Assembly (NCBI GenBank): GCA_030248195.1
Contig: JASAND010015508.1
Span: forward strand, 1-64,000
Reading direction: 5' to 3'
From: Trissonchulus latispiculum
Lineage: Eukaryota > Nematoda > Enoplea > Enoplida > Ironidae
Length of the DNA: 64,000 nucleotides
A program made the position numbers and the translations under genes. Of this stretch, positions 36,769 to 51,700 are shown in pieces; the first letter of the stretch is position 1; every line of letters begins with the position of its first letter. The notes under the pieces were generated by a model. It was not told the DNA's origin. It saw nothing but the letters and a program-made list of their open reading frames with translations, and made no database searches.

Positions 36769-39700
36769 CTAGAATGTTCTAGCTTCATATTCTGAGGTCC
36801 AGGACTGTATAACCATCAGCCATCGCCACCACTGGGCAGCCATATGGGCCTTCTTTCGACGGATGTCACAGACACGCATCAAATTTAGGACTGGCTCAGA
36901 CTTATTTTGTGGCCCATGAAGGATGTGCGATGCAGCTGCGACTGTGATGATGGGACTGTCACCTAGGATAAGATCTTTCACCTTTTCCTTGCTCTGAAAT
37001 AACAATGAGAACAATCAATTGGACCAAATCTGTAAGTGAATAATTTACACACTAACTCCCGTATCGCAACTAAAATGGAGAAATATTTCTGATCAAAAAT
37101 AATTTGCGTATTGGACCCAGAATGGGATAGGCCAAGTTTGAATTAACCAGTTGCCGCATTATTAAATTGACGTGCAATTATAACCGGTTCCTTGCGTACA
37201 AATCTTACACCAGCCAAACAAGACTAACTGCCTACTATTCTGACCGACAGATCTTAAAATTTTCCTTGATAATACCTTGGCACTACATGTAGGCATCACC
37301 CGTTACAAGTTCGCACTTTTGAACCCTACCTTGAGTCTCAAAGTAATTTCCCATTCGCCGGTAGACATAGCCTCCGCCAAGTAGACCCAGTAGGTTGGCA
37401 AGCCAGAGGCTGGTAAAGAATCAGTTATGGACCAAGACCAGAGAGACCATGGCTTCAACGGAGTCAAAAACAAGGTCAAATGATCAGGACCTGCAAGCAC
37501 TAATATAACACGTGTTGCAAACCGAGGCCCAATCCAACTTTGTGCTCAATACTGGGAAAGTTGGGGGTTACATAGCAACAAGGTTCGTGCAGTTAAGCAG
37601 GCTTAAGTTAGCATCAATGTATTTTGGCACACCTATTTTTGCCTATTTTTGGCACACCAATCCGGAACTACAAACTGTAAACCGGTTCGGCCAGCAAATC
37701 TGAACTTTTAAAACCGTACCAGAAATCTTTATAGTAATATCAACTGTCGTAGCACCCAATTTTTTCCTCTCCACTAGTTCAACACTTAGTGGTTTTACTA
37801 GAGTTAGGTTGGGACCTGCCGGGGTTTGCATCCACCTCGAATCTCTGAAACAAACAAAATTAAATGAGCTGCTAAATTTTTAAAGATAAAAATACAAGGC
37901 TGAAGTCCTGAAGCAGACGAGACTGAATAATCCCCTTCAGGAAACTAAAATCCACTGTGCAGCTACAGTTAAGAAGAAACTGCAAATAAAATAAGTAGGT
38001 ATGTTGGATAACTGTTGGATATCAAGATTGACTAAATTGACTAGATTCACCAAATCACGACTAAAACATTGATGATTCACATGATTCATGGTTGGAATGA
38101 AACGAAAACTCAGCAAGTATAGACATTAAACAATAAGCAAAACAAAAAGAAAACCACTTACTCAAAGAATAAGTGGCGCACAGGAATGTAGTATGGCAAG
38201 CCACAGAAAGTATCGTTGACTGCACAACTTTCCGGAGCAGGTCGACTAGCAGATGTGAAAGTGTAGGTTGGCAAGTCAGCTGAGCCGCGATAATCAATTG
38301 GCACAATCCAGATACCATGATCTTGAAAAGTTGATTTGCCCTTCACATCGTACACACGACGAGTCGTATGCTAAAATCACAGGTACAGCAAATTTACACT
38401 AGAGTACTCCTTCCTACAAATGTCTGCTAAAATGTCAATTTCGCTTGTTACAACTGTGGGCTCTCAATCTCTAAATACATGAACTTGGTCAGAGGAGAAG
38501 ACCACGTCATTTCAAGCTTCAACAAACAAACACGAAATGTAAACATAAACGGAATAGGAGAAGGGATACAAGTTCCTAGTTTTTTTGGAGGCGCCAAAAT
38601 AGAAGCATCTCGACATGATTTACAGAACATTATTTAGAACCGCGGTTTTCTTATTCTGAATTACAGACTTATTTGCTGTTTTTGAATAGTTTCTATAGTA
38701 CGAGCAAAAATGTGTGTACAAACTTTGCTGGTTTATTTCTAGGCCAAAATTCATGGGGGGTTCGAAGTTGTCCCCCAGGGCTGACCAAAAATGGGGGAAG
38801 GGGCATATTTCTGAAGAAAAATTGTTAATTTTTACGTTTTTTGTGCAAAAATTGCCAAAAATCGCTAAAAATGACTACTTTTAATACTTTACTTAATGGT
38901 GTTTTTAAGCTAAAATTTATTTGAAAATCAGGCGAAGCCGGAACATTTTTGTAAAAATTTAGGGTAAAAATGGTAAAATTTGACAGACAGGGGCGTATCC
39001 AGAATTTTGAAAAGGAGGTTTTGTCAAAAAATTTACTGAAAAGGAGGGGGCTTTAAAATTTACACTTTATGTAATGGAGAATTGGTAAATTTTCACCAAA
39101 GGAGGGGTTATGGGAGCTGACCCCCAGTGAAAATAAGCCAGCTTTGACCATTGTAGCAAATTAACCTTTGGAGTAAACCGCAATATTTTTAGAATCGTTG
39201 GGAACTCAAGATTTCGAAAATTCGAAAAAATCTGGAATTTTGATAACGATAAAAATATAGCGAAAAACTAAAAATTTTAGATTTTCCGTAAATGAAACCA
39301 GGAATAAAGTATTTTCCTGATCTTCGAAATCTGCAGTAAAAATATACATTGTTGAGGTTTACTCTACAGGTTAATCCGCTATAAACGGTCAAAGTTTGTA
39401 CACACATTTTTTATGGACGTAATAGTTTTCAAGTTAATTTGCCACTGACGTAAATTTGAGTGGGAATTTACCACAAAGGTATTGACAATGCGAGTGTCAA
39501 GAATAAGTGAAAGGCTGCTAAAATTATGTTACCAACCTGAAGATGAATACGCTTCAACGTGGGCCAGTTTTCATCATAACGATAAGGAATGCTTAGTGTA
39601 CTAAAGTAGCACACCAGCAATGAAACAGCTGTAATGCAGACAAACATCTTGCATAGATACTTTGTATCGCGCACCACATACACAAATGAACTCTAAAATA

Positions 39701-42700
39701 GACGAAACAAACTATGACATATTTAAGACGCCACCAACTAATCTCAAAGATGTGCGCAAGCACGATTTAAGGATATTGTTATTAAAGAAGATGCCTCGAA
39801 GAAAGGAGCTTCAGGAGGAAACCATCAAGTGCAAAGTGTGATCAATGCAGCTATCACCTCAACAGTCGCCAAAACAAAAGGTACATTCCTGGACTTATTC
39901 AGGGTGAGCCCCAGCTTTTACTACAATCAAACCTTACCAAAAATATCACTGCGGTAATAGCGATTATAGCGGCAAGTCCACCAATTACAAATTCAGGATT
40001 AACACTGCTACCACTGCGGCCCATAATAGGAATAAATACACACAATACTTCGATGATACCATAACAGGCAAATAGGCTGGGCACAAACAGGCCTGCCAGC
40101 AGAGATATCATATGAGTTATGCGACTTGGTTCACCTAAAATCAAACGAAGACTGTATTCTTTACCATCAGCGCCAGTCTAAAGTCTGACACAAAAATGTG
40201 TGTACAAAATCTGTAAGGCCTCCAGTGAACTAAATATCGTAACCCCATAAAACCATATATTTTCGGAATCCTTGTAGCGAGACGAACATTTTTATAAAAT
40301 TTAAAATTGTTTAAATTTAAAATATTTCAAAATATCTTTCGGGGAATTTTTTCCGGCCGTTCAAGCTATTCAGCTCATACTTTCAGAAAAATTTTCCCAT
40401 CCGAAGATGCACCGATTGACACAAGAACGAAAACATCGGTTGAGAAATAAGCATATTTATTCCAAAAATTTGTTTTTCCATTTTCTTTGATGTTTGCCGC
40501 ATTTTGAAGCTTTGACTGGTTATTACTCACGAATCGCTCAAAGGAAAATTTTTTCGATTAGGTTTTCAGGACCACCTGGGCGTCCGCTTTCACCTGATAT
40601 GTGTGGTATTTCAAATTTTGAAAGTAGATTTTTTAAAAAGTACCACTTTTTGACCAAAAATTTCGGCAAAGCAAATTTAGCAAAGTGAGTAGAAATAACA
40701 TAATCATAAACTTCCAGCTGAGCTGAATCCAACGATATAAAGGTTTTGTTGTTACGACTTATATTGCGCCAGCAATAAATTTTTAAACAATATTCCTCAT
40801 TTCAGCTGGTTTTTGGCTCTCTTTGATGTTGCGGCCGTAATTTGACTGAAGCAGTGTAAACTAAGCAAAATCAGCTAAAATAAACAATATCCTTTATTTC
40901 AGCTGATTGTGCTTAGTTTACACTGCTTAAACTATCTTGCTTTATACCCAGTTTTATGGGGTTACGATGATATTTAATTTAGTGGAGGCGTTACAGATTT
41001 TGTACACACATTTTTGTGTCAGACTTTAGCTACTGACTGGCCTGCATACCTTATGTAGATAGTAAACATAGACAATTATCTCAATCGTGGCCTAAAACAC
41101 TGCAATGATCTCGTCCTCGACACTACGGGGACTCAAGTTTTTGAATTTGTATTTGAAAATCAACGTTAAAACAATTTAAATAACAAAACAAAGCAATAAA
41201 ATGCAACATGATTTTTAAATTTAATATGTAAAATGGAGAAAGTTGATAAGTACGTGGTATATATAACTTACCACCACTATGACCAAAACCGAGCTTTCTA
41301 AATATCCACTGAGACACATCTTTCAGCAAAGGAAACGCAGAGTACACCATGAGATAGTAGGCAGATCCTAGATCCTTATAGATCAAATAAAGAAGACCAA
41401 CAGCCCAAAATACTGACGAAGTATCGTAGAGTAAAGCTTCAACATTCCACATACTCAGCTGAAAGTATGATAGAAACAAGTTGTTCCAAAGTGGTTATTA
41501 ATAATTAATAAGCAAGAACTTAAAAACTAAACATTAACACAATCCTCAAGAAGTTCTCGTATGCCTCACAAGTCGGCCAACAATTACCTAGTTATTTCTA
41601 ATTTAGTAAAAATAATAAGATTAAAAAACGCAAACAGTTGCCTTTGCAAACTATTTGCTATCAACTCTCTACTATAACTTATATGCAAGAAAGCCTGTGT
41701 AGTGGAGCTAGACAAAAGCATTATTAGGAAATTTTTATGATAATTATTTGTTGCGATGCTGAAAAAAGGACCTCTCCTCACGAATGGTACTCACTTTTGT
41801 AAAGCGCAATTTATCCGCCAACCAGTGGACAAAAAATCCTCCAGCCAAGCCAGGCAGGACATAAAATAATACGACAAAATAGGTTCTTGAATACCAAGCC
41901 ATGACCAGGTTGCCGGCATTGACAAGAAGAATACAGAAACCAACAGAAATAGCTGCACCCAATATGGCACCAATATGAATGGCTAAAGCTCTTCCCACGT
42001 CTCTCAGGGAATAATACGGCCCGTATACATCACCTACAATCAACTGAATAGAATGATATACAAAAAGAATCAACTCAAACAATAATATTGCATTAAACAC
42101 CGACACTAGTTAGGAAACCTTCGCAAATTGCCAAACGTTTGATCAAACGGATGCACACTAGCGTCGAGGCGCAAATTTGTACAGATAAACTAGATTAGTC
42201 GGCATCCTCAATGCTAACAAGAACCAAAAATGCTCCTTCGTCGCATGTAAAATACATATGAGTACGCTCAGGCAGGTTGTACAAACACGGAAACTAGCCT
42301 GTAAAATGCATATGAGTGGCGTTGCGGTTGTAAATTAAGGAAAACAAGTTGCAACGGCTTAACATATGAGCCTGTCCTACAACGAGGCTCATATTGGCGT
42401 ATGTCATAATTATAATTTGTCGAAATTTGACCTTCATATAAATAGCACGTAAAGCTTTTCATTACAAAATTGTCCATCACACATCTTGTCGCTAAGACGC
42501 ATTATACGTCATGCCACTCTGCGCTCTGACTCAGAGCCATGTGGGGAAAGCATTACGTATGTGAGAGTAGTGTGTCATAGTGTTCCGAGAATACAGTAGG
42601 TGTACTATAGTGCATCCGGAAATAGTAGGTGCCATGGTGTTTCGGGAAACATCAGCTTGCATGTACTGTTCAACTTGAGGTGTCGCAGTTCACTTCGTTC

Positions 42701-45700
42701 TGTCCATTTCTTTCAAGCCACAATGTTAACATGTTATGTCTATTCATTCGTTTTTTCTTTAATATGATGACCTGATGATCTTTAAGATGGCTGCACTGTG
42801 ACGCCAATATGAGCCTCGTTGTAGGACAGGCTCATATGTTAAGCCGTTGCAACTTGTTTTCTTAATTTACAACCGCAACGCCACTCATATGCATTTTACA
42901 GGCTAGTTTCCGTGTTTGTACAACCTGCCTGAGCGTACTCATATGTATTTTACATGCGACGAAGGAGCATTTTTGGTTCTTGTTTTCCATTCTTTTACAT
43001 ATGTATGCGCAAAAAAGAACCAACATAATATATTTCCGAACACCATGCGCAAGCAGATACTATTTTGACCACTTTTGGAAAATTTTGACCCAAAATCGCT
43101 TATATACGTCCCCACCACAGGTCGGCACAGCCTACAATTTGCCTACAACGTTGTAGGCTGGACCCACGCTCTACGCTAAGCAAAGTGAAGGACTACGCAA
43201 GAGGACATCTCCCGAACTGCGCAAGCGGGAATCTACAGCGCGGCGGCTAGGAGGACTACGTACGCACGCTTGCGGAGCGCGAGTTCCCTAAGAACTGCGA
43301 ACGCAGGGTCGCGGAGCGTGCTGTCCCGGAAAAATACGAATACGTATGGGAGGCCACAATGTGCCGTTTCCGAGGACTACGCACACAGTCTCCCAGAGCG
43401 TCGTGCTGTCCCGGAGACATATATACGCACGCGGGAAGCAAAACGTGAGCTATTTTCAGTACATAAACTAAACTTTTTTCAAGATTTCGGCGCTTTTCAA
43501 TCTCAATTTTGTAAAAATTCGTTTCGCCTGCTGCCCCTTCCGACTGAATTTTTTAAAATTTTCGAAAACACGACCCTTTCCAACTCAGCGGTTAAGATTT
43601 GTTGTTGTGAAACTTGCACTTTCCACCTCAATATTTTAAAATTTTCGCGCCTGCGGCGCTTCTATAATTCAGTTTTTTTTCTAAATTTTTCGCACCTGCA
43701 GTGCTTTTACATCTCAATTTGGAAACTTTGAAACGTGATGAATGGCTTTTTCTACTGGCTTCCATGCACAGGTTTCGTTACGGATGTATTTATAATGCCG
43801 AAAATTTTCATTTTTACAATTTTCCATTAATTTTTCATAATTTCGAAAAATTTCTCATTTTCTAATTAAATCTAGTTTAAAGTTTATATTACGGATGTTT
43901 TCATGATTTTAAAAATTATTCAACTTCTACTGGACTCACCCCGATTGAAGTAATAGTTATTTTAAAATTTCGTCTGGTTGTATATATCGCAGCAGCACGG
44001 AACTCTTTGTTGCAAAGTTTTACTACACTCTTCCAGCGACTGCAGAATGCAAATAAAATATTTGGCTCAACTTTTCTTCAAAAACTTGTGTAAAACACGA
44101 CATAAATCATGGGAAATATGTTAACAAGTAAAGGACTACGCAACGGTAGAGGTCCGTTGTAGGCTGGTGACTTCGACCTTGCCGAACTCTGGTCCCCACC
44201 CCACCACAGCACTCTACAGCCACTTTCAGCATGCAATTCTATGACAAAAGTTGCTCAGCTCACTTAGGGCTTTCATTTGGTACCAAATTTGACCACTTTT
44301 GAAAAATTTCATTTTTGACCGAAAATCGCCTAAGTCCCCACCCCACCCCACCACAGCACGCTACAGCCATTTTGAGCATGCAATTCTATGACAAAAGTTG
44401 CTCAGCTCACTTAGGGCTTTCATTTGGTACCAAATTTGACCACTTTTGAAAAATTTCATTTTTGACCGAAAATCGCCTAAGTCCCCACCCCACCCCACCA
44501 CAGCACTCTGCAGCCACCTTGAGCATGCAATTCTATGACAAAAGTTGCTGAGCTCACTTAGGGCTTTCATTTCGTACGAAATTTGACCACTTCTGAAAAA
44601 TTTCATTTTTGACCGAAAATCGCCTAAGACCCCACCCCACCCCACCACAGCACTCTGCAGCCACTTTGAGCATGCAATTCTATGACAAAAGTTGCTCAGC
44701 TCACTTAGGGCTTTCATTTCGTACCAAATTTGACCACTTTTGAAAAATTTCATTTTTGACCGAAAATCGCCTAAGTCCCCACCCCACCCCACCACAGCAC
44801 GCTACAGCCATTTTGAGCATGCAATTCTATGACAAAAGTTGCTCAGCTCACTTAGGGCTTTCATTTGGTACCAAATTTGACCACTTTTGAAAAATTTCAT
44901 TTTGGACCACCTGACCCCTTACCGACCTGACCCCTCAGACGGTCAAGTGGAACCAGCCCAGCAAAATGGGTGCATTGTACAGCAAAACAGACACCGGAAA
45001 TGAGCTGGGCGCACCAGAAAACCCCTATAGAGAAAGTTTTGAGAGGCCAAGTAGAGCCTAGTATGGACCTCCAGGAAACGGTTGCCGACATGACCCTCCA
45101 GACGACAAAGTGGAAACAGCCCAGCAAGATGGATGAGTCGGACGGCAAAACGGACACCGGATATGAGCTGGGCGCACCAGAAAACCCCTATAGAGAAAGT
45201 TTTGAGAGGCCAAGTAGAGCCCAGTATGGGCCTCCAGGTAGCGGTTGCCGACATGACCCTCCAGACGGCAAAGTGGAACCAGCTCAGCAACTTGGGTCAG
45301 TCGGGCAGCAAAATTGATAGCGGGAATCGATTCTCCGTCCGCAAAAACCTTTGTATGCAAGACTTGAGGCTGCCAGGTCGCAAAATAAGCGAAAAAACTA
45401 AGTTCAAAGTTGGACCCAAAATTCACCAACTTTGGCAGGTCAGTACCCAAAAATTACGCTCAGGGCCGGAAAATCATATAGCAATTGAACGACCCTGATA
45501 TGTGTCCTATTCAGCCATATAGGCAGTATTGCCCCATATATAGCCCAGTCTGACTTATTACGGCGCCTTTGAAGCATACTTTTTGGCCATTTTAGCGTTT
45601 TGGCCGATTTTGGCCCCCTGCCAAAAATTTTTTCCGGCTCTGGGAGGCATAAAAACTAGCCTGTCGGCTTATTTTTGTTGCGTACTCCAAGAATATATAT

Positions 45701-48700
45701 GGTTTTCATAGGCAAAAATTTTTCTATCTGTTGTTATTAAAGCTACAAAACCCCCTTACCAGACGTCAAAGCGGAGAACCGGAAAAAAACATCACTCTCG
45801 TAAGCGATTTTTGGCGCAACTTTTTAACGGAAAGTGGTACGGGGATGAAACTTCGCACACATACTAAACTCGACACGTACAATTTTTTGCGCACATAATC
45901 TGCGCAGGATCTGCGCAGCTTCTGCGCAGCCTTGTTTTACACGGTCATTCGACCATTTTCACTCATATTATAGGGGTCGCTACCGCGACCCCTATGATAA
46001 TCACTACGTTTGAGCTCTATTTACTGCCGAATGTGTATTGTAATTATTGCCCTGTAGGAGCCTACAACGGTCAAGTATCGGACAACCCAGAAAATCATGG
46101 ATGATAAAGAGCGGTTATAGATATGAACACAAAACCTAGTCTACGCGAACTGCATGTGTGCAAAATTTAAGTTTCCGTAAACTTTTCCTGTTAATAAAAT
46201 ATTTCCAGTTTGTTGTGTTCTCCACACAAGGCCGGGGTCATAGTTGGTAGCTTACTGCTAACGATAAGAAAGATTTATACTTGTCTACTAAAATTTCTAC
46301 ACACCTGCTAAACTGTCGTGCTTTTTTAGCCTATGAACCTATGAGCGTGCAAAATGTCAGTGAGAAAAATCGGTGAAAAATAGCGTCCCCCCTCTTTAAG
46401 CAGGAGGCAATATACCTTTAATAGAATGGTGTGGTTGTATTCGTCTGAATATTTTCAGAAAAATAAAGAAGACAGCTGCCAAGTTGATTACTCTTCCCAA
46501 CCAATGTGGATAATGAATGGCGAAGACACCCAGTACATCAAAGAATACGATTCGATGCTGAAGATGCTCAAAATCGCCGGGACGAGAAAGGAAGCTGGAA
46601 TTTCCCAAGCTGCGCACTACGCCGATGAGATTTTCACCTGAACAAGAAGGGTACATAAAAGGAGTAATATTTAAGGACAATGAAGGAGGGGGGCTACAAA
46701 TTTATCTAAAACTTCTTTGTTAGAAAAGCTATGCAGCTAGTCTTTTGCCACATAACAATATTAGGCTTGATGAAAAATAGTTTAACCTTTGAAAGATTTT
46801 TCTACGCAGCGCAGCGTCCTGTGGGGAATTAGCAAGTTGGTGTTGCAGGTCCGAAACTGACACGACATTCATTCTAACTTCGCTGCACCCTGAACGCTAT
46901 GTGCAAGATAGGGCTGGGGTTTTTTACGGGGGGGGGGGGTGGTGGTTGGGGCGCCCCCCCCACTCGTTCCCCCCTACTCACCCTAAGGTGCACAGAGATT
47001 GCCAAATTTTTAGGATTTTTCGTCAAAATTGTAAAAAAATTTTCGGCATCGCCGGACTTTTTTGGTTAAAAATCGTCTATTTTAGTGCCAAAACTTAATT
47101 TTTGATCACTTTTAACCTTAGTTATAGCAGTATAATGTAGAAAACAGGCTTTTTATACTGTACTTTTGGCATTTTAGACCATTTTATCCCCCCCCCCCAC
47201 TTTTGGACCTCCCCCTTATTTTTGCCTTAAAAACCCCAGCATGGTGCCCAAGTTTGACAGCGATTGTTCTGACGTATGGTGCTTTGATATCGTGTAAAAT
47301 AATCTCCAGACCAATGTATATTTTTGTGCGATACAACAACCAGTCCGAAAAATCGTGGTAGGCCGATACGGGTAGAGGTTAACTAAAGTGAGTTGTGGTT
47401 AACCAAATGAACTCGAATTTTCTCCAATTAATATTCTAAGGTATCTATATGTCTCAATTTGTGTGATTACTTTGTGTGTGTTACTTGATTTCGCTAATCT
47501 CTGCGTTCTATGTAGATTGCGTTATCGATATTGTCGCTGTTATTTGGTGGTATTTTGAATATGTGAGTCAATTACTGCAAACCACTTTGGCAGAATCGTC
47601 TGAAACGTTGCACATTACAAGCCAGAGAGTGTATCAAGATGTACACGAAGTTACACTAAGGTCACTAGGTCACTAAGCCTTGCTCCTATTTCCAGTAATG
47701 CTAGATTGCGTTTTTGAACTATGGGTGTCGATTCCTCCAAACAGCTCAAAGACAGTTGTAAGCACCTACTGAACGAAGGAAAAGATACGTATCGAAAAAC
47801 TGATTTCACAGTTTGCCCATAGAGCCTAATAACTGGTAAAAAGCTGAGTATGCTATGGCTGTCAATTTTATTATATAGATCAAAACCGGCGGACGGAAGA
47901 TGTAACTTTTTGCCAAATTTCAAAACTTGACCTCTTATTGCTGAATAAGAAAACGCTCGACAACCTGCTTACTTTTAATGAAGTACTAGTAACAGTTAAC
48001 ATTTGTGGCAAAACGTTTCAGCATTGGGCAATTCCACCAGAGCTGAAATAAGGTTTTTGAAAAATCCACTTTGAGCATCCATCTTTGATCTACCAGAACC
48101 GATGTGCTTGCAATGTGCAACGTTTCAGACGATTCTGCCAAAGTACTTTGGAGTAATTGACTCACATTCAAAATACCACCAAATAACATGTAATAATGCC
48201 CACTACGGACTATTTTACCTTGATAATATGTTAGCTAATCATATGCAAAAGGTGAGTCCGTCTAAGGACGACAAAACAGTCAGTAGCCCCTCTTCCCTTT
48301 AATTGAAAGCAACATAACTATCAAAGCAGCAATTTATCAGTTGAAACTGATGTTTTTTCGTACCAGCTCTCTGAATAGCACCGCGCGGTATCAGATCTTC
48401 TCGATCAAATTCGGTATGATAAACATATCCGTTCTTTATGTATGCAATATCCAATCCTAAAATAATAAAGCCAACAACAGTGAGAATACGATTAAAATGG
48501 TTGATTTAAATTTAAAAAGCTTCAGTATTTTAAAGCTTGTTAAATGCGTTCGATTTTGAAATATTAAGTGTTAATCGCATTAATAACTCCGATACAATGT
48601 AACTGCCGTCACGCTTTCTGCTACCACATCGAAGTACAAATGAGCTTCGCGCTAACCCACATAAGTGTCCTACCACGTCTCACAAACATGTACCCAAACA

Positions 48701-51700
48701 TGTACACTCGCTATGTTGCTTTAGCTATTATGCTAGTGCTCACGTTCACGGTCATTACGTGATGAAGCTCGAAAAACAACGACTGTGTTTATTTAAACGT
48801 ATCTGCTTTCGTCTGCTTCTTCGTCTGATTCGACCTCGGACCGCTCTCATAACCGGGCATCAAGGAGAGATAGTCCTCATCTGCTCAACAGTCCTAGCCA
48901 GTCTATACCTCCTCCCCATTCTGATATAGACCCAATATCAAGCAACATTAGTATATGTAACAAAAGTAGATGTAGAACTTGTAAACTATATATTACAGAT
49001 AAGAATTTTACAGGATATTATAGCAATAAACTGTATAATGTAGCTAATCAAACTAGTTATAGCATTGACTGTAATTCATGTAATGTAGTCTATCTTATTA
49101 CATGTAATGATTGTGGATTACAATATGTTGGTGAAACAGGTAGGAAGTTGAAACGTAGACTGTCTGAACATCTTTATAATGTAAATAATCCTGATAAGTC
49201 TAACTGTAAGCGTCTGTCTGCCCATTTTAATATAGGTAATTGCAAAACTTTTAATATTAGAATTATATCAAAGTTAACAGATTCCGATAATTTAAATGAA
49301 TGTAATTATAACAGAAGAATGTGTGAAGCATACTGGATACGTAAACTTAAAACTAATACCCGTATGGCTTAAATGACATGTTAAAAGGAGAGGATGTTAA
49401 TAAAAGTATATTTGAGAATCTCTTAGTTAGAGATAATACTACTACTATAAATAAAAAAGTTAATAAAACTAATCGCTTAAATAAAAATGCAAATATAGTC
49501 AATAGTAAGGATGTGGACTTATTATATATGGATGATGCAACTAATAAATTTATTTATGAGTTTATAAATAAAGCTAGCAAAAAACGGAAAAAATATTTTT
49601 TTTTTTTTTTTTTTTTTTTCCCGGCCGCCCAGGCGAAAACTTTATAAAGGGGCTCCCGGGCTCCCAGAATCCACACACATGTTTCGGGAAGAAGGACCCC
49701 CACACCGAGTATCCTCTTTGGGAAAAAGATGGGGGATTGGACCCAAAACTCCGGGTGCCAAATTTAAGGACCCCTGATACACCTCTATTCTACACAGACA
49801 CCAATTATCTATGTGTCCGGTAGGAGGCCACCTATTATTGCCGCTGCTGACGGGGGTGATGGAAGGCAACTGCGGGGGTCCCCTTTTGATGGGCGGTATC
49901 TTCCTCATTGCCCCTCCGGCGGTGGTAATGCCCCCCCCGGTAAAATATATCATTAATCGTAATGAATGTAATATCAACCACCCTAAATATGAAATTATTC
50001 AGGATATGTGCGAAGGTAAACTAAATTTATTAAAGAAACATTTAGCTAAACACACTAAAACTAAAAAGGAATGCTTAATTATTAAGTACAACAAAGTTTT
50101 TGACCGTATTAATCTAAATAAAATATTTAAAGATAATTATAGCAAATGGCCTTTTGAATTGAGTAAATGTAATGCTTTCAATCCCCAAATATTTTATAAA
50201 TATGATAGTCCTGTAGGCAGTGTTATATATAATTATAAACAAACTATAGAGGAACTCGATGTGGATAAATATGTAAATGATTTTATTAATAATAAACTCA
50301 TTTGTAACTGCAGTAATAGCTCTTGTAAAGACATTCACCACAACCATGTATTAACTGGCGACCTAAATATTATAGAGAATAAATCCGTATCTCAGATACT
50401 TACATATGGTCCTAAATACAGGTTCACTAAATCATACTGTAATGAAGATATTTATAGTAGTACAGTTCAGGCATTCAATGCGTATATTAAAAAATTAAAT
50501 AAAAAATATAAATGGGATTTAGATAAACTTAATCATTGGTCGGATATTATCCTAAACGAGATAAAACTTAAACTTGTGGGACTTAAATAATAGTAACGTA
50601 ACCAGCTCTACATTTATTCAGGACTTTATTTGTAGCATCAAGTCATTGCGTCGTCAGTATGTGTTTTGTCCTGTGGATAAAGCTAATCAAAATATTGCTG
50701 TTGTTTGTAAAAATTATTATATCCAGGTCGTACTCAAGGAATTAGGCATTCTCGATATAAATAACTCTAACACGTATTGTCAGGTTAACTCTCCCCAATC
50801 CGATATCATAAACTCAATTCTCAAAAACTATAGTTGTAATAATGTTAATAGTAATGGATTTAAACAGCTCCCACACATTTATGTTATACCTAAGTTCCAT
50901 AAAACTCCTACCAAATTTCGTACTATTATTGCTAGCAGAAATGCTGTTACTAAACCTTTATCTGTTTTGATTGATAAAGCTTTAACATTGGTTAAACAAA
51001 GCAGGAAAAGATATGGTAAACTAATAAAAAGTATTTACAATTGTAATCCGTATTGGATTATAGATAATAATGAACCTATCTTAAATTCTATTAAGAAAAT
51101 CAACATGTCTAACTCAGCTAATACTATAAATACTTATGACTTTACTACACTTTATACTAATCTTAGACATGACACTATTATAAATGCGTTAGATAAATTG
51201 TTATATAATACTATGCGTAATCCTATGCACTTAACATATTTAGGAATGCGTTGGGGCTATGGCCGTAATCCAGCTAATACAATAACCTACCCTACACTTA
51301 TAAATCACATAAAATTCCTTCTAGATAATCTATATTTTACATGTGGTAATCTTATTTTTAAACAGACAATAGGAATACCTATGGGAAGTAACTCTGCTCC
51401 CAACATAGCTAACTTAGTTTTACATCAAATGGAGTATAGTTATATATGCAATAACCGTAATAACGATAATAATAAATGTCTTGAAGTGGTAGGTAGATAT
51501 ATTGATGACATGACACTTATTAATGATAACAATTATTTTGATATAATAAAACATGATATGTACTCTCCGGAACTTGAATTAAATAAAGTTAATACCTCTA
51601 ACCAGCAAGCAGACGTATTAGACCCAAGTATTTGCATCTCTGGTAATAAATTTATAACTAAACTATATGATAAACGTGACGATTTTCCCTTCAATATCAA

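Noticed and set aside
44361..44795. 144-codon minus-strand open frame with repeated peptide segments
   Set aside because: It follows the 146-bp tandem repeat, has no start context or splice-compatible neighbour, and parallel frames are open on the other strand.
44943..45498. Overlapping open frames of 115-130 codons on both strands
   Set aside because: They reflect the 161-bp tandem array; similar frames appear in the second copy at 58.9-59.2 kb, and none resembles a protein family.
48221..48236. A 16-base micro-exon in ERMP1 giving ANILS
   Set aside because: Joining exon 48456-48364 directly to 46637-46416 gives the family-typical GENL..VVRSL with correct phase, so no extra exon is needed.
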